From NCBI GenBank assembly GCA_035610835.1, contig CM069453.1, positions 70,806,682 to 70,870,681 on the forward strand: 64,000 nucleotides of DNA, given 5' to 3'. Positions 33,064-45,650 of the stretch are shown one piece after another (positions within the stretch are counted from its first letter, which is position 1; each line of letters opens with the position of its first letter). A program made the position numbers and the translations under genes. The notes beneath the pieces are model-generated. The model ran no database searches. It was given only the letters and a program-made list of their open reading frames with translations, and was not told where the DNA came from. The stretch comes from Ophiura sarsii. Its lineage: Eukaryota; Echinodermata; Ophiuroidea; Amphilepidida; Ophiuridae.

Positions 33064-33604
33064 CCTAATAGGCTAGCTGTGTCATCGTATTGAACTTTTC
33101 TGAAATTTTGAAGTGGATTTGCGTGATAGATCGCAGTTGTCTTCTTCATTACATTTTTATTACACTTTTAAAAACAGCTCATAATCTTAGATCAAGTTGA
33201 GACTCGATTTGACTCATACGGTGAATTTTGGAGTTTAATTTTTGGTAGACGGAAGGTTTATTTCGTATGCTTTCCGCCATATGAAAAATACGTTGATTTT
33301 CGTCTTATATAGGAAATGTATATTACGTAATGTTTTGAGAAATTGTTTTCCAATTGATCCATCAGAGAGTTATCTCTAGAACAGGTCTGCAACTGATTTT
33401 TGTCTGCATTATTATTTTTGAGTGATTTTTGGCCAGTTTCAGTTTAACCAATGAATGAATTTGTAGTAAGCTTACTTACCATTTTAAGCTTACAACTTCT
33501 GACTTTGATATTTCTAATCCGAGATTTTAACCACCCATAATCATGTTTATGGTGCTGGGGCATCAAGTACAACAAATGTCTTTTGATCACAAATCTGTTA
33601 CTGA
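33064..33604. other. No recognisable gene
   Basis: AT-rich interval between the foldback repeat and the satellite array. Confidence 0.4.
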
Positions 33605-35690
33605 TTATAGGTAGCTCAAATTCGTATCCTAAAAAGCAAATAAAGCCCGGTTTAATAAAGGCACATTATATGATATTTGCCTATTTTTTCGGAATTGGTT
33701 GAAAAAAAACCACATTTTTCCTTGAGATTTCTACACGAATGTCATTTATGTTCTCAAATTGGTTGCGGATTGACCGTGCAGTGATACTGATATATGATAC
33801 GTAGCTCAAACTGTGATATCGTCCTTTAAAAAGTAAATCAGGGCACATTATATGAAGATACTTTAGCATATGGCTAGTTTGTCCACAATTGAATTGGTCG
33901 GTAAAAAAACTGTTTTTCCTTGCGATTTCATAGGGAATGTCATTTATGACATCAAATTGGTTGCGGATTGACCGATCAGTGACACAGATATTATACGTAA
34001 CTCAAAATGTGATATCGTATCCTAAAAAGCAAATCAGGGCACATATGATAGTTTGTCTATTTAGTCCCTAATTGGTAGAAGAAGAAAAAAGTGTTTCCTT
34101 GTGTGATGTCAACGGCAACGCTATTTGTCGTCAAATTGGTTGCTGATTGACCGATCAGTGACACCGATATCATACGTAGCTCAAAATGTGATATCATATC
34201 CTGAAAAGCAATTCAGGGCACATTATATGATATTTAGCCTATTTTGTCCGGAATTGGTTGGAGAAGAAAAAAACACGATTAGGTTTTGCGATTTCAATGT
34301 GAACGTCATTGTCGTCAAATTGGTTGCGGATTGACCGATCAGTAACACCGATATCATACGTAACTCAAAATGTGATATCGTATCCTAAAAAGCAAATCAG
34401 GGCACATTATATGATAGTTTGTCTATTTAGTCCCTAATTGGTAGAAGAAGAAAAAAAGTTTTTCCTTGTGTGATGTCAACGGCAACGCTATTTGTCGTCA
34501 AATTGGTTGCTGATTGACCGATCAGTGACACCGATATCATACGTAGCTCAAAATGTGATATCATATCCTGAAAAGCAAATCAGGGCACATTATATGATAT
34601 TTAGCCTATTTTGTCCGGAATTGGTTGGAGAAAAAAAATCATTGCGATTTCAACGCGAACATCCTTTATGTTGTCACGTTGGTTGCGGATTGACCGATCA
34701 GTATAACACCGATATCATACGTAACTCAAAATGTGATACGTATCCTAAAAAGCAAATCAGGGCACATGATATGATAGTTTGTCTATTTTGTCCGGAATTG
34801 GTTGAAGAAAAAAAAATCACGATTTGGATTTGCGATTTCAATGTGAACGTCATTGTCGTTAAATTGGTTGCGGATTGACCGATTTGTGACACCGATATCA
34901 TATGTGGCTAAAATGTGATATCGTATCCTAAAAAGCAAATCAAGGCACATCATATGAAATTTTGTTTATTTTGTCCGCAATTGCTAGGAAAAAAACCTGT
35001 TTTCCCCGGCGATTTCAACGTGAACGTCATTTATGTCGTCAAATTGGTCGCGGATTGACCGATTAGTGACACAGATATCATACACAGCTCAAAATGTGAT
35101 ATCATATCCTGAAAAGCAAATCAGGGCACATAATATGATATTTAGCCTATTTTTCCGGAATTGGTTGAAGAAAAACCCCAATTTTTGCGATTTCAATGTG
35201 AACATCATTTATGTCGTCAAATTGGTTGCGGATTGACCGATTAGTGACACTGATATCATACGTAGCTACAAATGTGATATCGTATCCTAAAAAGCAAATC
35301 AGGGCACATCATATGAAATTTTGATTATTTTGTCCGCAATTGCTAGGAAAAAACCCTGTTTTTCCCGGCGATTTCAATGTGAACATCATTTATGTCGTCA
35401 AATTGGTCGCGGATTGACCGATTAGTGACACAGATATCATACGCAGCTCAAAATGTGATATCATATCCTGAAATGCAAATCAGGGCACATTATATGATAA
35501 TTAGCCATTTTTTTCCGGAATTGGTTGAAGAAAAACCACAATTTTTGCGATTTCAATGTGAACGTCATTTATGTCGTCAAATTGGTTGCGGATTGATCGA
35601 TTAGTGACACTGATATTATACGTAGCTACAAATGTGATATCGTATCCTAAAAAGCAAATCTGGGCACATTATATGATATTTTCTGGATGC
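33605..35690. repeat. ~180-bp satellite, about 11-12 monomers
   Basis: The anchor GATTGACC/GATTGATC recurs at 33768, 33966, 34145, 34329, 34512, 34688, 34873, 35053, 35231, 35412 and 35591. Spacing is 176-198 bp, mostly 178-185. Each monomer also has CAAATTGGTTGCGG, TGTGATATCGTATCCT and AAGCAAATCAGGGCACAT. Alternate monomers are more alike (for example 34125 with 34492, 35033 with 35392), showing a ~360-bp dimer organisation. Open frames in it repeat with the unit. Confidence 0.95.
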
Positions 35691-35869
35691 ATGATATGGG
35701 AATTGCTCACATAAAACTCTAATATGTTTCACACTTGTTACAAGCATTTCCCTTTTTAAAGGGTTTTTTATATAAGTAAGCGCTTGATGTGCACAAAATT
35801 AGCAGGAATATCCAGCGGTGCTTTTAGAACATCCAAGTAATGGCGAACATACTGTGTTTCAAGAACTTA

Positions 35870-36852
35870 CCCAGACAACATACATATATTGGCCCAATAT
35901 TGGCCCAACATTGGCAATATTGGCATTGGCATTATCTTGTTGACCAATATTGGGCCAATATTGGGTTCCCATTGGCAATATTGGCATTGGCACTCTCTTG
36001 GTCACCAATATTGGACCAATATTGGTTTTACATTGGCACTTTTCAATTGGCATCATGTTGGCAACCAATATTGGACCAATATTGGTTTTACATTGGCGCT
36101 CTTCAATTGGCATCATGTTGGCAACCAATATTGGACCAATATTGGTGGACCAAGTGAGTGCCAGTGGCATTGGCACGGTTGGCACTCTATAATTGGTCAC
36201 CAATATTGGACCAATATTGGTTTTACATTGGCGCTCTTCAATTGGCATCATGTTGGCAACCAATATTGGACCAATATTGGTGACCAAGTGAGTGCCAGTG
36301 GCATTCGCACGGTTGGCACTCTTTGGTCACCAATATTGGACCAATATTGGTTTTACATTGGCGCTCTTTAATTGGCATCATGTTGGCAACCAATATTGGT
36401 CCAATAATGGGCGCAATATACCAGGGGCGGGAAATGACACCATTGATTTGATATTCAAATTATGAAGTGGTCTAAAAAAGGCGGCCGCTGTTAAGAGTTA
36501 TCACTTCCCGGCCTTTCGGCTAGGATCTTGTGCCTTGTCCTGTCCCTTAAAGATTTGTTCCCTTGCCTTTGGCCAAATTGGTCCTGGCCACGATTCGGCC
36601 CGGGGTCCGCTCACTCCTCTTTGGGGGGGGGGAAGAATAAAACAATATAAAGATAGAATTCTTCCTACCTATAACATTTCTCCAAGATCGCCCAATATTG
36701 GCCCAAGCTTGGTCCACATTGGCGAGTGCCAATATTGGGCCAAACTTGGGCCAATGGCCAAATAATATTATGCCAATATTGTAAGCCAATATTGGGCCAA
36801 TGAAAAATCAATATTGGGCCAATATTGGGCCAATATTGTTATGCTATCTGGG
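35870..36852. mobile_element. TA-flanked TIR element with CCAATATTGG repeats
   Basis: Ends CCCAGACAACATA and, inverted, TATGCTATCTGGG, each bordered by TA. The interior is a ~60-bp tandem repeat whose core CCAATATTGG is a 10-bp palindrome, occurring about 20 times (35893-36396 and 36690-36835). A unique ~270-bp segment lies in the middle. The long frame that reads HWQYWHWH and NQYWTNIG is a translated repeat. Confidence 0.85.
36500..36552 (+). pseudogene. U2 snRNA-like segment
   Basis: ATCACTTCCCGGCCTTTCGG then CTAGGATC matches the 5' end of metazoan U2 snRNA at about 24 of 28 positions, with only transitions. After this the match decays (TTGTGCC..., TCCTGTCCC). The branch-site recognition region (GTAGTA) is not preserved. 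It is a retro-copied U2 fragment or the head of a U2-derived SINE inside the TIR element. Confidence 0.5.
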
Positions 36853-38242
36853 TACTAGTTGTTGACATATGATCTCGAAAATAAATACCATAGTTTGAAG
36901 GTACATGTTGAGATGGCTGTCTCTTGTCAACTATCTACCTATACGTGTGGGTTTAGCTCTTAACATGACTGGCATTCCATTACCTATGTAAAATAAGGTA
37001 TCCATGTTGGTTGACAACATTTTGCATGTGATGCACAATGTAATCCTTTGTTGGTTTTGTGTGTGTGTGTGTGGGTTGTAATTAAGTTGTACATGGGAGT
37101 GCTAAAACCAGTTTTCCAAGGTAATGAAGTGCTTTGACGGTATAATAGACTTGACAATATAGGCCTACCATGACTGTTCCAAATATGAAAATTAAGAGTG
37201 TTCCAGGCAGGCGAGGTTACCATACGATATGTTGCGTGCAATATATTGGTCTTCCGATTTCATTTTCTTATCAATTTTGAATATATTGTGATGAGATTGC
37301 TGCTTAGAAAGTGCTACCCACGCACATTTTGTTTATATAAAGCCATAAACTATCTGCTGCAATCAAATGACTTTTTATCGTTACAATACACAACTAGGTG
37401 ATAATAGTACCCGTAACCATGGCAACATTCAAGATTATTTCCGGGAGATGGCCCCCCATGTTGGCGATATGATTTATCAAATAATACTTGGACAAAGGAA
37501 GTGTTCAAAGTCATTTTCTGGGAATCTAAATTACCGTCTTGATTTGTGAATAATACATACGTGAACCACCTGAAACAAGGCCTGCTGTTATTGTTGAACC
37601 TAAGTTCATGAAGTTCTTTCACCAATATTGACAGTACAATTCCTGAGAATTTAAAGACAATTTGAAACAACGGAAGAACATTATGCAAACATTGGCTTTA
37701 TTTGATCATCCGTGATCCTGGAAAACATTGGGCTTTCCTGGATCATCCGTGATCCTGTATGATGACGTACCATTAAGAAGAATCGAAGCAATGGCAATAT
37801 ACGAAATTCTAGTTGTATGGACGTGACCCAACTCTCGAATAAATATACAGTACAGTTAATTCGACGTGGTATGAATGATACTTAATATAAAGATTTTATA
37901 TTTCCGTAACACCTTCGTCCCTCAAAGAATATCTTAAAATATTCATAAAGAATACCTTTTGCGCCATTTTGATAACTATTATGTTTTTGTTTACCAAATA
38001 ATGTATTTGTCCTTCAAAAGTGCAGTACTCATATTACAGAGTGCACTGGGTTTCACTTGAAAAACAAAAATGAACGTCTGGTGTTTTTTTTACCATATGG
38101 TATCTTTTCTTGGATTTACCGTTGGCTTATTGTTCAAGATATTGTATGTGCTCTATTATGAACTTCAATTGGAGGAATATGGAGTATCCATCCGCCACAG
38201 ACAGCATTCTATTGAAGTGGGGTGGATGAACCGTGTGGTCAG
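36853..38242. other. No recognisable gene; X-box motif at 37413
   Basis: No exon recognised. GTAACCATGGCAAC at 37413-37426 matches the RFX X-box consensus (GTNRCC-N2-RGYAAC). A short tandem duplication around GATCATCCGTGATCCTG lies near 37705-37756. Confidence 0.4.
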
Positions 38243-38310
38243 TGGGCGCTGGACAGAGCACTGGACTCCCAATAGGCCTACAGAGGGTATGTGTTTCAGT
38301 CCTTATAGCC
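38243..38310 (+). mobile_element. Possible tRNA-derived SINE head
   Basis: GGACAGAGCACTGGACTCCC resembles a tRNA D-arm/anticodon-arm order, and GTGTTTCAGTCC is B-box-like 30 bases later. No body shared with the other SINEs was recognised. Confidence 0.3.
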
Positions 38311-39302
38311 ACCTGCTCGAGAATGTGGGGAGGTCTCATTCAAAATGCGTTAAATTCACTACTACTTCATGCTCACAATAAACATTTGTCGTCTGTTCAA
38401 TGAAGTGTTACATTGACATAACGTAGAGTGATGCTCTATTGACTTTTGAGCACAAGAATAATGACGATGTTGGCACATTCAGATTTAGACCTCAAGCAAG
38501 TGACTCAGCACTGAAACAAGTGACTTAGCACTGAAACAAGTGATTTAGCACTGAAACAAGTGATTGCTGCACATCTGATATCATTGTAAAGATGAACTCA
38601 TCAGCTTTCCATTTTTGCGCAACACACTATGAACATCAATGAAATATACCAAAGATGCATGGGTAATTGAAAAACATGTCCGAACCTTTTTATTCTTTTT
38701 ATTTTTGAGGGTTTAGTTTAATATTTATATTATTAATGTTATATTCTGTATTTTATCACCGGGATCATTATGTATAATCATAAAACTAGTCATAGATTTA
38801 ATGGTCGTCTGGGTACCATCTGTTTATATCACTGCATGTCTCTCATATGTATATATGCTTGCAACCGCTTCACGTATCAGTTTAGCGCCCTCTTTGTTGC
38901 GAATGTAATTCGTAACCTTATAAATTCCATAAAGATGTTATGAAATCCTTCTAATTCATTCTGCATTATATTCATCAACAGCGTATCATTTTTACAAAAG
39001 AATACGAAATCTTATCTCAAGCCTTTTTGTGAAAATGTAATTTGAAGCAAAAATAACATAATAAATTCAACAAAAGTTATATACTATTGATTATTCTTCA
39101 CCTGGTTACGCACCTGGTGACAAAAGGACGTGGAACGGGGTGGACGTCCTATCAGGATACTATTAATTTTGGGATAGGAAAGTCCTATACTAACACACGT
39201 AGCGAAAACGGTGCCGTTTGCATAAATTACATAAATTATGGTAATCATCGGAATGTGTCGGTGACCGGCGTTTAACAGTGTTTAACCAGGTTTAACGTAC
39301 GT
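38311..39302. other. No recognisable gene
   Basis: AT-rich. Three copies of a short unit (GCACTGAAACAAGTGA) at about 38509-38565 are the only repeat seen. Confidence 0.4.
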
Positions 39303-39304
39303 AA

Positions 39305-39541
39305 TATTTGGTCAGCATAGGTTTGAGGGCGTTGTGGATTTACACAGACGACGGTGGCCACGCGAAACCTAAATGTTGAATACGTAATGAATAAGGTGAA
39401 TATAAACACGTAATCGCGAATGTTAATCTTATCATTTTGACAAATTCATCATAATTAGAAGAATTGTCATCGTTAGACGTGTCGTCTGCTACAATCACGC
39501 CTGATCATTATAGCGCCACCAGTTCTATGCTGACCAAATTT
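39305..39541. mobile_element. Possible ~240-bp MITE
   Basis: TTTGGTCAGCATAG at the left and CTATGCTGACCAAA at the right, with partial further pairing (GAGGGCG with CGCCACC-like sequence). TSD not clear. Confidence 0.45.
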
Positions 39542-39545
39542 TAAT

Positions 39546-39961
39546 TTAAAAGTGGACCCGATCGGCAAGCTCACTGGCACACCCCTGGTCCTATGCCTGA
39601 AGTCTGTCGCCATAATCCCGTCGGATTATTCCAATTACAGGACAATAATGATGTAGGAATCCGGAACAGATTTCGCAAGTGGCGTCACAAACTAAGGTGG
39701 TTATCTTTGTCATGTTTGTTTTACGGAAGGGAGCATGGTCGATATTCCAAAACCTAATCATTCTTTGCTAACGTAAGTCCTGGCTTAACCTCACTCCTAC
39801 CTTGGACAAAAGCGAAGGAGGAGCACTATCAACTGCTTTAACTAAATCCCGATTTCTATTCAGCATACTATTTGCCATTCCTGTGTACATTTCTATCTGA
39901 TATAAATTCCCTAAATCTTACGAAATGCTGTAACTCATAGTTAATCGGAAGCGCAATTTCG
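39546..39961. other. No recognisable gene
   Basis: Mixed sequence without a recognised feature. Confidence 0.35.
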
Positions 39962-39965
39962 TTAA

Positions 39966-40377
39966 AGGAGGTATCCCGCAAGCATAAAAGTGTGCATTAT
40001 ATGTTAGAAATATAACTATCGAGCCCAACTTTTGTAATTATATAGAAGAAAACACCACACTTATGACAAAAACAAATAAAAACCGCAATCTCTCAACATG
40101 CCCTTTTTAAAATTCGCGGCGATCGAAAGTCCCAGTGTCGATGATGTCATAGTTGTACAATGCACATGCGCAAATTTGAGCACCCATACCCATGACGTCA
40201 TCGACACCGGGACTTTCAATCGCCGCGAATTTTAAAAAGTGCATGTTGAGTGATGGCAGTTTTTATTCATTTTTGTGGCTAGTACGGTGTTTTGTTCTAT
40301 ATAATTACGTTACTTCGGCTCGATAATTATTTTTTCTAACAAACAATGCTCAATGTTGTGCTTGCGGGACCCTTCCT
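39966..40377. mobile_element. 412-bp TTAA-flanked foldback MITE (family B)
   Basis: TTAA at 39962-39965 and 40378-40381. The ends are AGGAGGTATCCCGCAAGC and the complement GCTTGCGGGACCCTTCCT. Most of the element is one imperfect palindrome; AAATTCGCGGCGATCGAAAG pairs with CTTTCAATCGCCGCGAATTT. Its TTAA-AGG ends resemble family A at 20434. Confidence 0.85.
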
Positions 40378-40385
40378 TTAATATA

Positions 40386-41481
40386 CGAGGGTCATTCAAT
40401 AAGTTCTACCTCCTACCTCATAACTTTATTATTATATAAGTCTTATGAAATATCACACAATTGTAGCTTGGAGCCTCAGCAACAAATCCATTGTAAATTT
40501 ATCTGAGTACTGGTTGTACTTTTCTGGAGATGCAGTGAAAACCAAACTTACATTTAGTGTGACTGAAACGGATGAAAAACAGCCGAATATCGCCGAAGTG
40601 CTATTCATTTGGCCTTTTGTAAGGCCAATTGGGATGTTGTGTCCATCTGGCCATGGGTGCAATTTAATTGGGATGTTGTGTCGATCTGTGGCCATGGGTG
40701 CAATTTAATTGGGATGTTGTGTCCATCTGTGGCCATGGGTGCAATTTAATTGGGATGTTGTGTCGATCTGTGGCCATGGGTGCAATTTAATTGGGATGTT
40801 GTGTCCATCTGTGGCCATGGGTGCAATTTAATTGGGATGTTGTGTCCATCTGTGGCCATGGGTGCAATTTAATTGGGATGTTGTGTCCATCTGTGGCCAT
40901 GGGTGCAATTTAATTGGGATTTTGTGTCCATCATTACATTTCAGCACTGTGAATACCGTGATTTCAGGGCACTGGTTAGGGAATTAAATGTTACAATGGC
41001 GGGAAATGTGAAAGACAAGTTTATGGCATGCATTAAGTGCAACATTGGAAACTGCATCATTTGTTATTCAAATGGGCACCGCTTCATCAATATTGGTGTT
41101 ATTGTGACAAATTAGGCGTCAAAATGCGCAGGAAAAAATTCCGGTTTTTTCCCCCATATTTTGAATTTATTAAGGGTCTTAGGAATTAAACACAGGGTGT
41201 CTCGAAAAAAGTGGTTACTATATTTTTGTGCAGTGTTTATATGCGTTAACAGTGTTAATATTGGCGCTTGATTTATAATGCTGATTCTTGTCAATTTTCA
41301 GTGCCCAGAGACCATGATGTTTATAGTACTGAAATTACATGATAAAAATGACCCACATGTTTGAATCTTTCCGTGAGAAAGGGGTAAGGCTTACAGTTTA
41401 AGTATCATAAGTTTATTTTATTGAAACATGTCACAGTTCAGAGATTTTCAATGGTTGCAGGTATTTATTGAATGCCCCTCG
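40386..41481. mobile_element. Mariner-type element, non-autonomous, carrying a minisatellite
   Basis: TA-flanked ends CGAGGGTCATTCAATAA and, at the right, TTATTGAATGCCCCTCG. The terminal sequence is characteristic of mariner-like elements. No transposase frame remains. The interior holds a 41-bp minisatellite. Another TIR-like start, CAGGGTGTCTCGAAAAAA, lies inside at 41194 without a visible partner. The left end is only four bases past the TTAA of the preceding MITE. Confidence 0.8.
40621..40932. repeat. 41-bp minisatellite, ~7 copies (locus 1)
   Basis: Unit contains AATTGGGATGTTGTGTCC and ATCTGTGGCCATGGGTGCAA with an exact 41-bp period. The same unit forms a second array at 46675-46930. 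Confidence 0.95.
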
Positions 41482-41937
41482 TATCATACCGTACTGCAGA
41501 TATAAGTTGTGACTCCTGTTCCCCACAACGCTATTGACTCACCTATTCAAAAGTCCCACGAACATTTTCAGTCACTCATTAATCATTATCCACTATAATG
41601 GGTATTAGGTGTGTTGCGTTCCACTATAATGGGTATTAGGTGTGTTGCGTTAGTTGTCAGGATATATTGAGAACTCTGCGCGTGAATTGTGTATGCATTG
41701 GATTTTATTTCAAGCTAAGAAAATCATCAGAATGTAGACCATGTTGAATCTAGGTTGCTAACTCCCTCGAGAAACTTGGGACTGTTATTGTTTTTTGTTA
41801 TCGCATCAAAAGGTATATTCCTGAAGAAGAAGAAACGCTTTGTTGTATTTATATGTTTCTTAACTACACGTGGCCTTTGTCCTGATTTGTAATACACTGC
41901 ATATATTACACATGAATGATGTACAATAAGTATGACT
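41482..41937. repeat. Short duplication; otherwise nothing seen
   Basis: A 31-bp unit containing CCACTATAATGGGTATTAGG is directly duplicated at about 41589-41650. No gene recognised. Confidence 0.6.
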
Positions 41938-41973
41938 TATAGCACGAGGCAGCGTAGCTGCCGAGTGCTATAA
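41938..41973. repeat. Hairpin TATAGCAC..GTGCTATA
   Basis: TATAGCAC-GA-GGCAGC, a GTA turn, then GCTGCC-GA-GTGCTATA. It lies just outside the foldback element that follows. Confidence 0.85.
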
Positions 41974-42954
41974 GGAATTAATAGCACTCATCGACAGTGA
42001 CTATTTTACTTAAAGGCGCTGGAACTGACAATTGCGCAAATAGCACATAATAGCAAACTTACTGCAATTATTATAACGGCTGCAATTATTGTGCAAAATA
42101 GCGCAATTATCATGTCATCTCGTTTTTAGAAGGGCTATTGACATGCTATATAGCGCAATTGTCAACGGTAGCGCAATTGTCAACGGTAGTTGTAAATTGC
42201 AGGTACGTGCTATTTTAAAACTCTGCTGACAATTGCGCAAATAGCAAATAATAGCAAACTTATTGCAAGTATTATTATTGATGCAATTCTTGTGCAAAAT
42301 AGCGCAATTATCATGTAATAGTGTTTTTAGAATTGCAATTGACATGCTATATAGCGCAATTTTCAACAGAAATTCGGAATTGCAGATAGGTGCTATTTTA
42401 AAAAATGGGTTTGTAGCGTCAATTGCATGTAATTGCATAAAATAGCAGGATTTAGATAGACATCGCAATTGAAGTGCAAAATAGCGCAATTGTCATGTAT
42501 TCATGCTTACAGGTGCGCGCTATTTGCGCAATTATGCAATTATCAAAATTTCACGGTGGGCCGCCTTAGTGTTGCAAGAGCGTGCTACTTGCGCAATTAT
42601 GCTATTATGAAAACTGGGCTCTTTCCAAATAGGCAAACAAAATCTGTGGTTATCTCATACTATATACTCATTTTTAAAGTTATCGCTGGCAGAGGGGTTT
42701 CATACGTTCGCGTTGTTGCATAATATTCCAATTATTGTCCGCCGTTTTGACAATTTTTATACCGAACTTGCGAAATATTTGTTTCGTTTACGCGCTGCCA
42801 TCTTGGTTAAATATCCCCACTAGTTTTCATGAACGTACGTAAATATTACCGTTCGTTCATGACAAAATGTAGAGGGCGGCAGAGTCTTAGTCAATTCTTT
42901 CAGACGACGGTGGACACGAACGGTCGTTAATTTTGAATTTCCGTACTCTTTATA

Positions 42955-45280
42955 TACACTCTAAGAAAAAAAGGGGCTTCAGGGGTTCTTGGCTGTTCCG
43001 TATGAACCCTTTATAGAACTTTAAAAAGTTCCAAAGTCCAAAAAGAACCTACTTGATTATATAATAAAAGATGTCCAAATATTATGATGGGTCGTTCTAG
43101 TAAAAGCGGCAAAGGAAATTATGCCCAATGATGACCTACTTGATTATAATAAAAGATGTCCAAATATTATGATGGGTCGTTCTAGTAAAAGCGGCAAAGG
43201 AAATTATGTCCAATGATGATGGCTCGTTATTTGATTGTGGTCCGAAGTGAAGGGGACCCTCTTACGCGTAACCTCCCAGAGTGGAGGATGTTTATATAGA
43301 GCCCCGCAGGGCTCCGGAAGACACACTAATCAAAATCATACTATTAGTATTACGTTACAAACTATTTAAAGGCAAGCATTTATTAATAAATCGGCTTCTT
43401 TTTTGCCACTTTTTACTTCAAATCATACTATTAATACGTTATAAACTATTTACACGCAATCATTTATTACTAAATCGGCTTCTTTTTGCCCACTTTTATA
43501 TAATGTATTTCAATGCCCATATGATGGGTCGTTCTTTATAATCAAAGACAAAATGATGGGTCGTTAATATAAGATGTCCAAATATTATGATGGGTCGTTC
43601 TTTAAAAGCGGCAACAGAAATTATGGCCAATGATGATGGCTCGTTATTTGATTGCGGTCCGAAGTGAATACACTCTAAGAAAAAAGGGGCTTCAGGGGTT
43701 CTTGGCTGTTCCTTATGAACCCTTTATAGAACTTTAAAAGGTTCCAAAGTCCAAAAAGAACCTACTTGATAATAATAAAAGATGTCCAAATATTATGATG
43801 GGTCGTTCTTTAAAAGCGGCAAAGGAAATTATGCCCAATGATGATGGCTCGTTATTTGATTGCGGACCGAAGTGAAGGGGACCCTCTTACGTGTAACCTC
43901 CCAGAGTGGAGGATGTTTATATAGAGCCCCGCAGGGCTCCGGAAGACACACTAATCAAAATCATACTATTACGTTACAAACTATTTAAAGGCAAGCATTT
44001 ATTAATAAATCGACTTCTTTTTTGCCACTTTTACTTCAAATCATACTATTATCATTTATTACTAAATCGGCTTCTTTTTGCCCACTTTTATATAATGAAT
44101 TTCAATGCCCAAATGATGGGTCGTTCTTTATAATCAAAGACAAAATGATGGGTCGTTAATATAAGATGTCCAAAAATTGTGATGGGTCGTTCTTTAAAAG
44201 CGGCAACAGAAATTATGCCCAATGATGATGGCTCGTTATTTGATTGCGGTCCGAAGTGAATACACTCTAAGAAAAAAAGGGCTTCAGGGGTTCTTGACTG
44301 TTCCGTATTAACCCTTTATAGAACTTTAAAAGGTTCCAAAATCCAAAAAGATCCTACTTGATTATAATAAAAGATGTCCAAATATTATGATGGGTCGTTC
44401 TTTAAAAGCGGCAAAGGAAATTATGCCCAATGATGATGGCTCGTTATTTGATTGCGGTCCGAAGTGAAGGGGACCCTCTTACGCGTAACCTCCGAGAGTG
44501 GAGGATGTTTATTCTTTTTGCCCACTTTTATATAATGAATTTCAATGCCCAAATGATGGGTCGTTCTTTATAATCAAAGACAAAATGATGGGTCGTTAAT
44601 ATAAGATGTCCAAATATTATGATGGGTCGTTCTTTAAAAGCGGCAACAGAAATTATGCCCGATGATGATGGCTCGTTATTTGATTGCGGTCCGAAGTGAA
44701 TACACTCTAAGAAAAAAGGGGCTTCAGGGGTTCTTGGCTGTTCCTTATGAACCCTTTATAGAACTTTAAAAGGTTCCAAAGTCCAAAAAGAACCTAATTA
44801 ATTATAATAAAAGATGTCCAAATATTATGATAGGTCGTTCTTTAAAAGCGGCAAAGGAAATTATGCCCAATGATGATGGCTCGTAGTATTTGATTGCGGT
44901 CCGAAGTGAAGGGGACCCTCTTACGCGTAACTTCCCAGAGTGGAGGATGTTTATATAGAGCCCCGCAGGGCTCCGGAAGACACACTAATCAAAATCATAC
45001 TATTACGTTACAAACTATTTAAAGGCAAGCATTTATTAATAAATCGGCTTCTTTTTTGCCACTTTTTACTTCAAATCATACTATTAATGCGTTATAAACT
45101 ATTTACACGCAATCATTTATTACTAAATCGGCTTCTTTTTGCCCACTTTTATATAATGAATTTCAATGCCCATATGATGGGTCGTTCTTTATAATCAAAG
45201 ACAAAATGATGGGTCGTTAATATAAGATGTCCCAATATTTTGATGGGTCGTTCTTTAAAAGCGGCAACGGAAATTATGCC
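42955..45280. repeat. Complex tandem array with ATGATGGGTCGTT motif
   Basis: Units start at CACTCTAAGAAAAAA (42958, 43671, 44263, 44700), spaced 713, 592 and 437 bp because of internal deletions. Each carries GGTTCCAAAGTCCAAAAAG, several GATGGGTCGTT motifs (about 17 in all), a CCGCAGGGCTCCGG segment and a duplicated AT-rich block. CACTCTAAGAAAAAA resembles a transposon end, so the unit may have started as a MITE. Confidence 0.85.
43281..45194 (+). other. Recurring short open frame in three array units
   Basis: The frame starting MEDVYIEPRRAPEDTLIKII occurs at 43281-43541 (86 codons), 43906-44133 (75) and 44940-45194 (84). Length differences keep the frame: a 6-base indel, and a 1-base plus 26-base pair of deletions that compensate. 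A fourth unit (44503) has the start but is deleted. The C-terminal part is a translated AT-rich duplication, so this may be chance. No domain recognised. Confidence 0.3.
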
Positions 45281-45650
45281 CAATAGCGGAATTGCGCAAG
45301 TAGCACGCTCTTGCAACACTTACGGTATTTAGTGAAACTTTCATAATAGCATAATTGCGCTAGTAGCACGCCTGTTGCAGCGGCAGAGTTCAATAGCGGA
45401 ATTGCGTAAGTAGCACGCTCTTGCAACACTTACGGTATTTAGTGAAACTTTCATAATAGCATAATTGCGCTAGTAGCACGCCTGTTGCAGCGGCAGAGTT
45501 CAATAGCGGAATTGCGCAAGTAGCACGCTCTTGCAACGCGTACGGGGTTTAATGAAACTTTCATAATAGCATAATTGCGCTAGTAGCACGCCCTTTGCAA
45601 CGGCAGAGTTCAATAGCGGAATTGCGCTAGTAGCACGCTCTTCTAACGCG
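45281..45650. repeat. 110-bp tandem repeat, 3+ copies
   Basis: CAATAGCGGA starts at 45281, 45391, 45501 and 45611, an exact 110-bp period. Units contain AGTAGCACGCTCTTGCAAC. They form the inner right arm of the foldback element. Confidence 0.95.

Noticed and set aside
33605..35690. Regularly spaced repeats considered as a CRISPR-like array
   Set aside because: Contiguous ~180-bp monomers without unique spacers, in animal DNA; this is a satellite.
35889..36371. 160-codon frame repeating NQYWTNIG
   Set aside because: Translated CCAATATTGG repeat; the opposite strand is open too.
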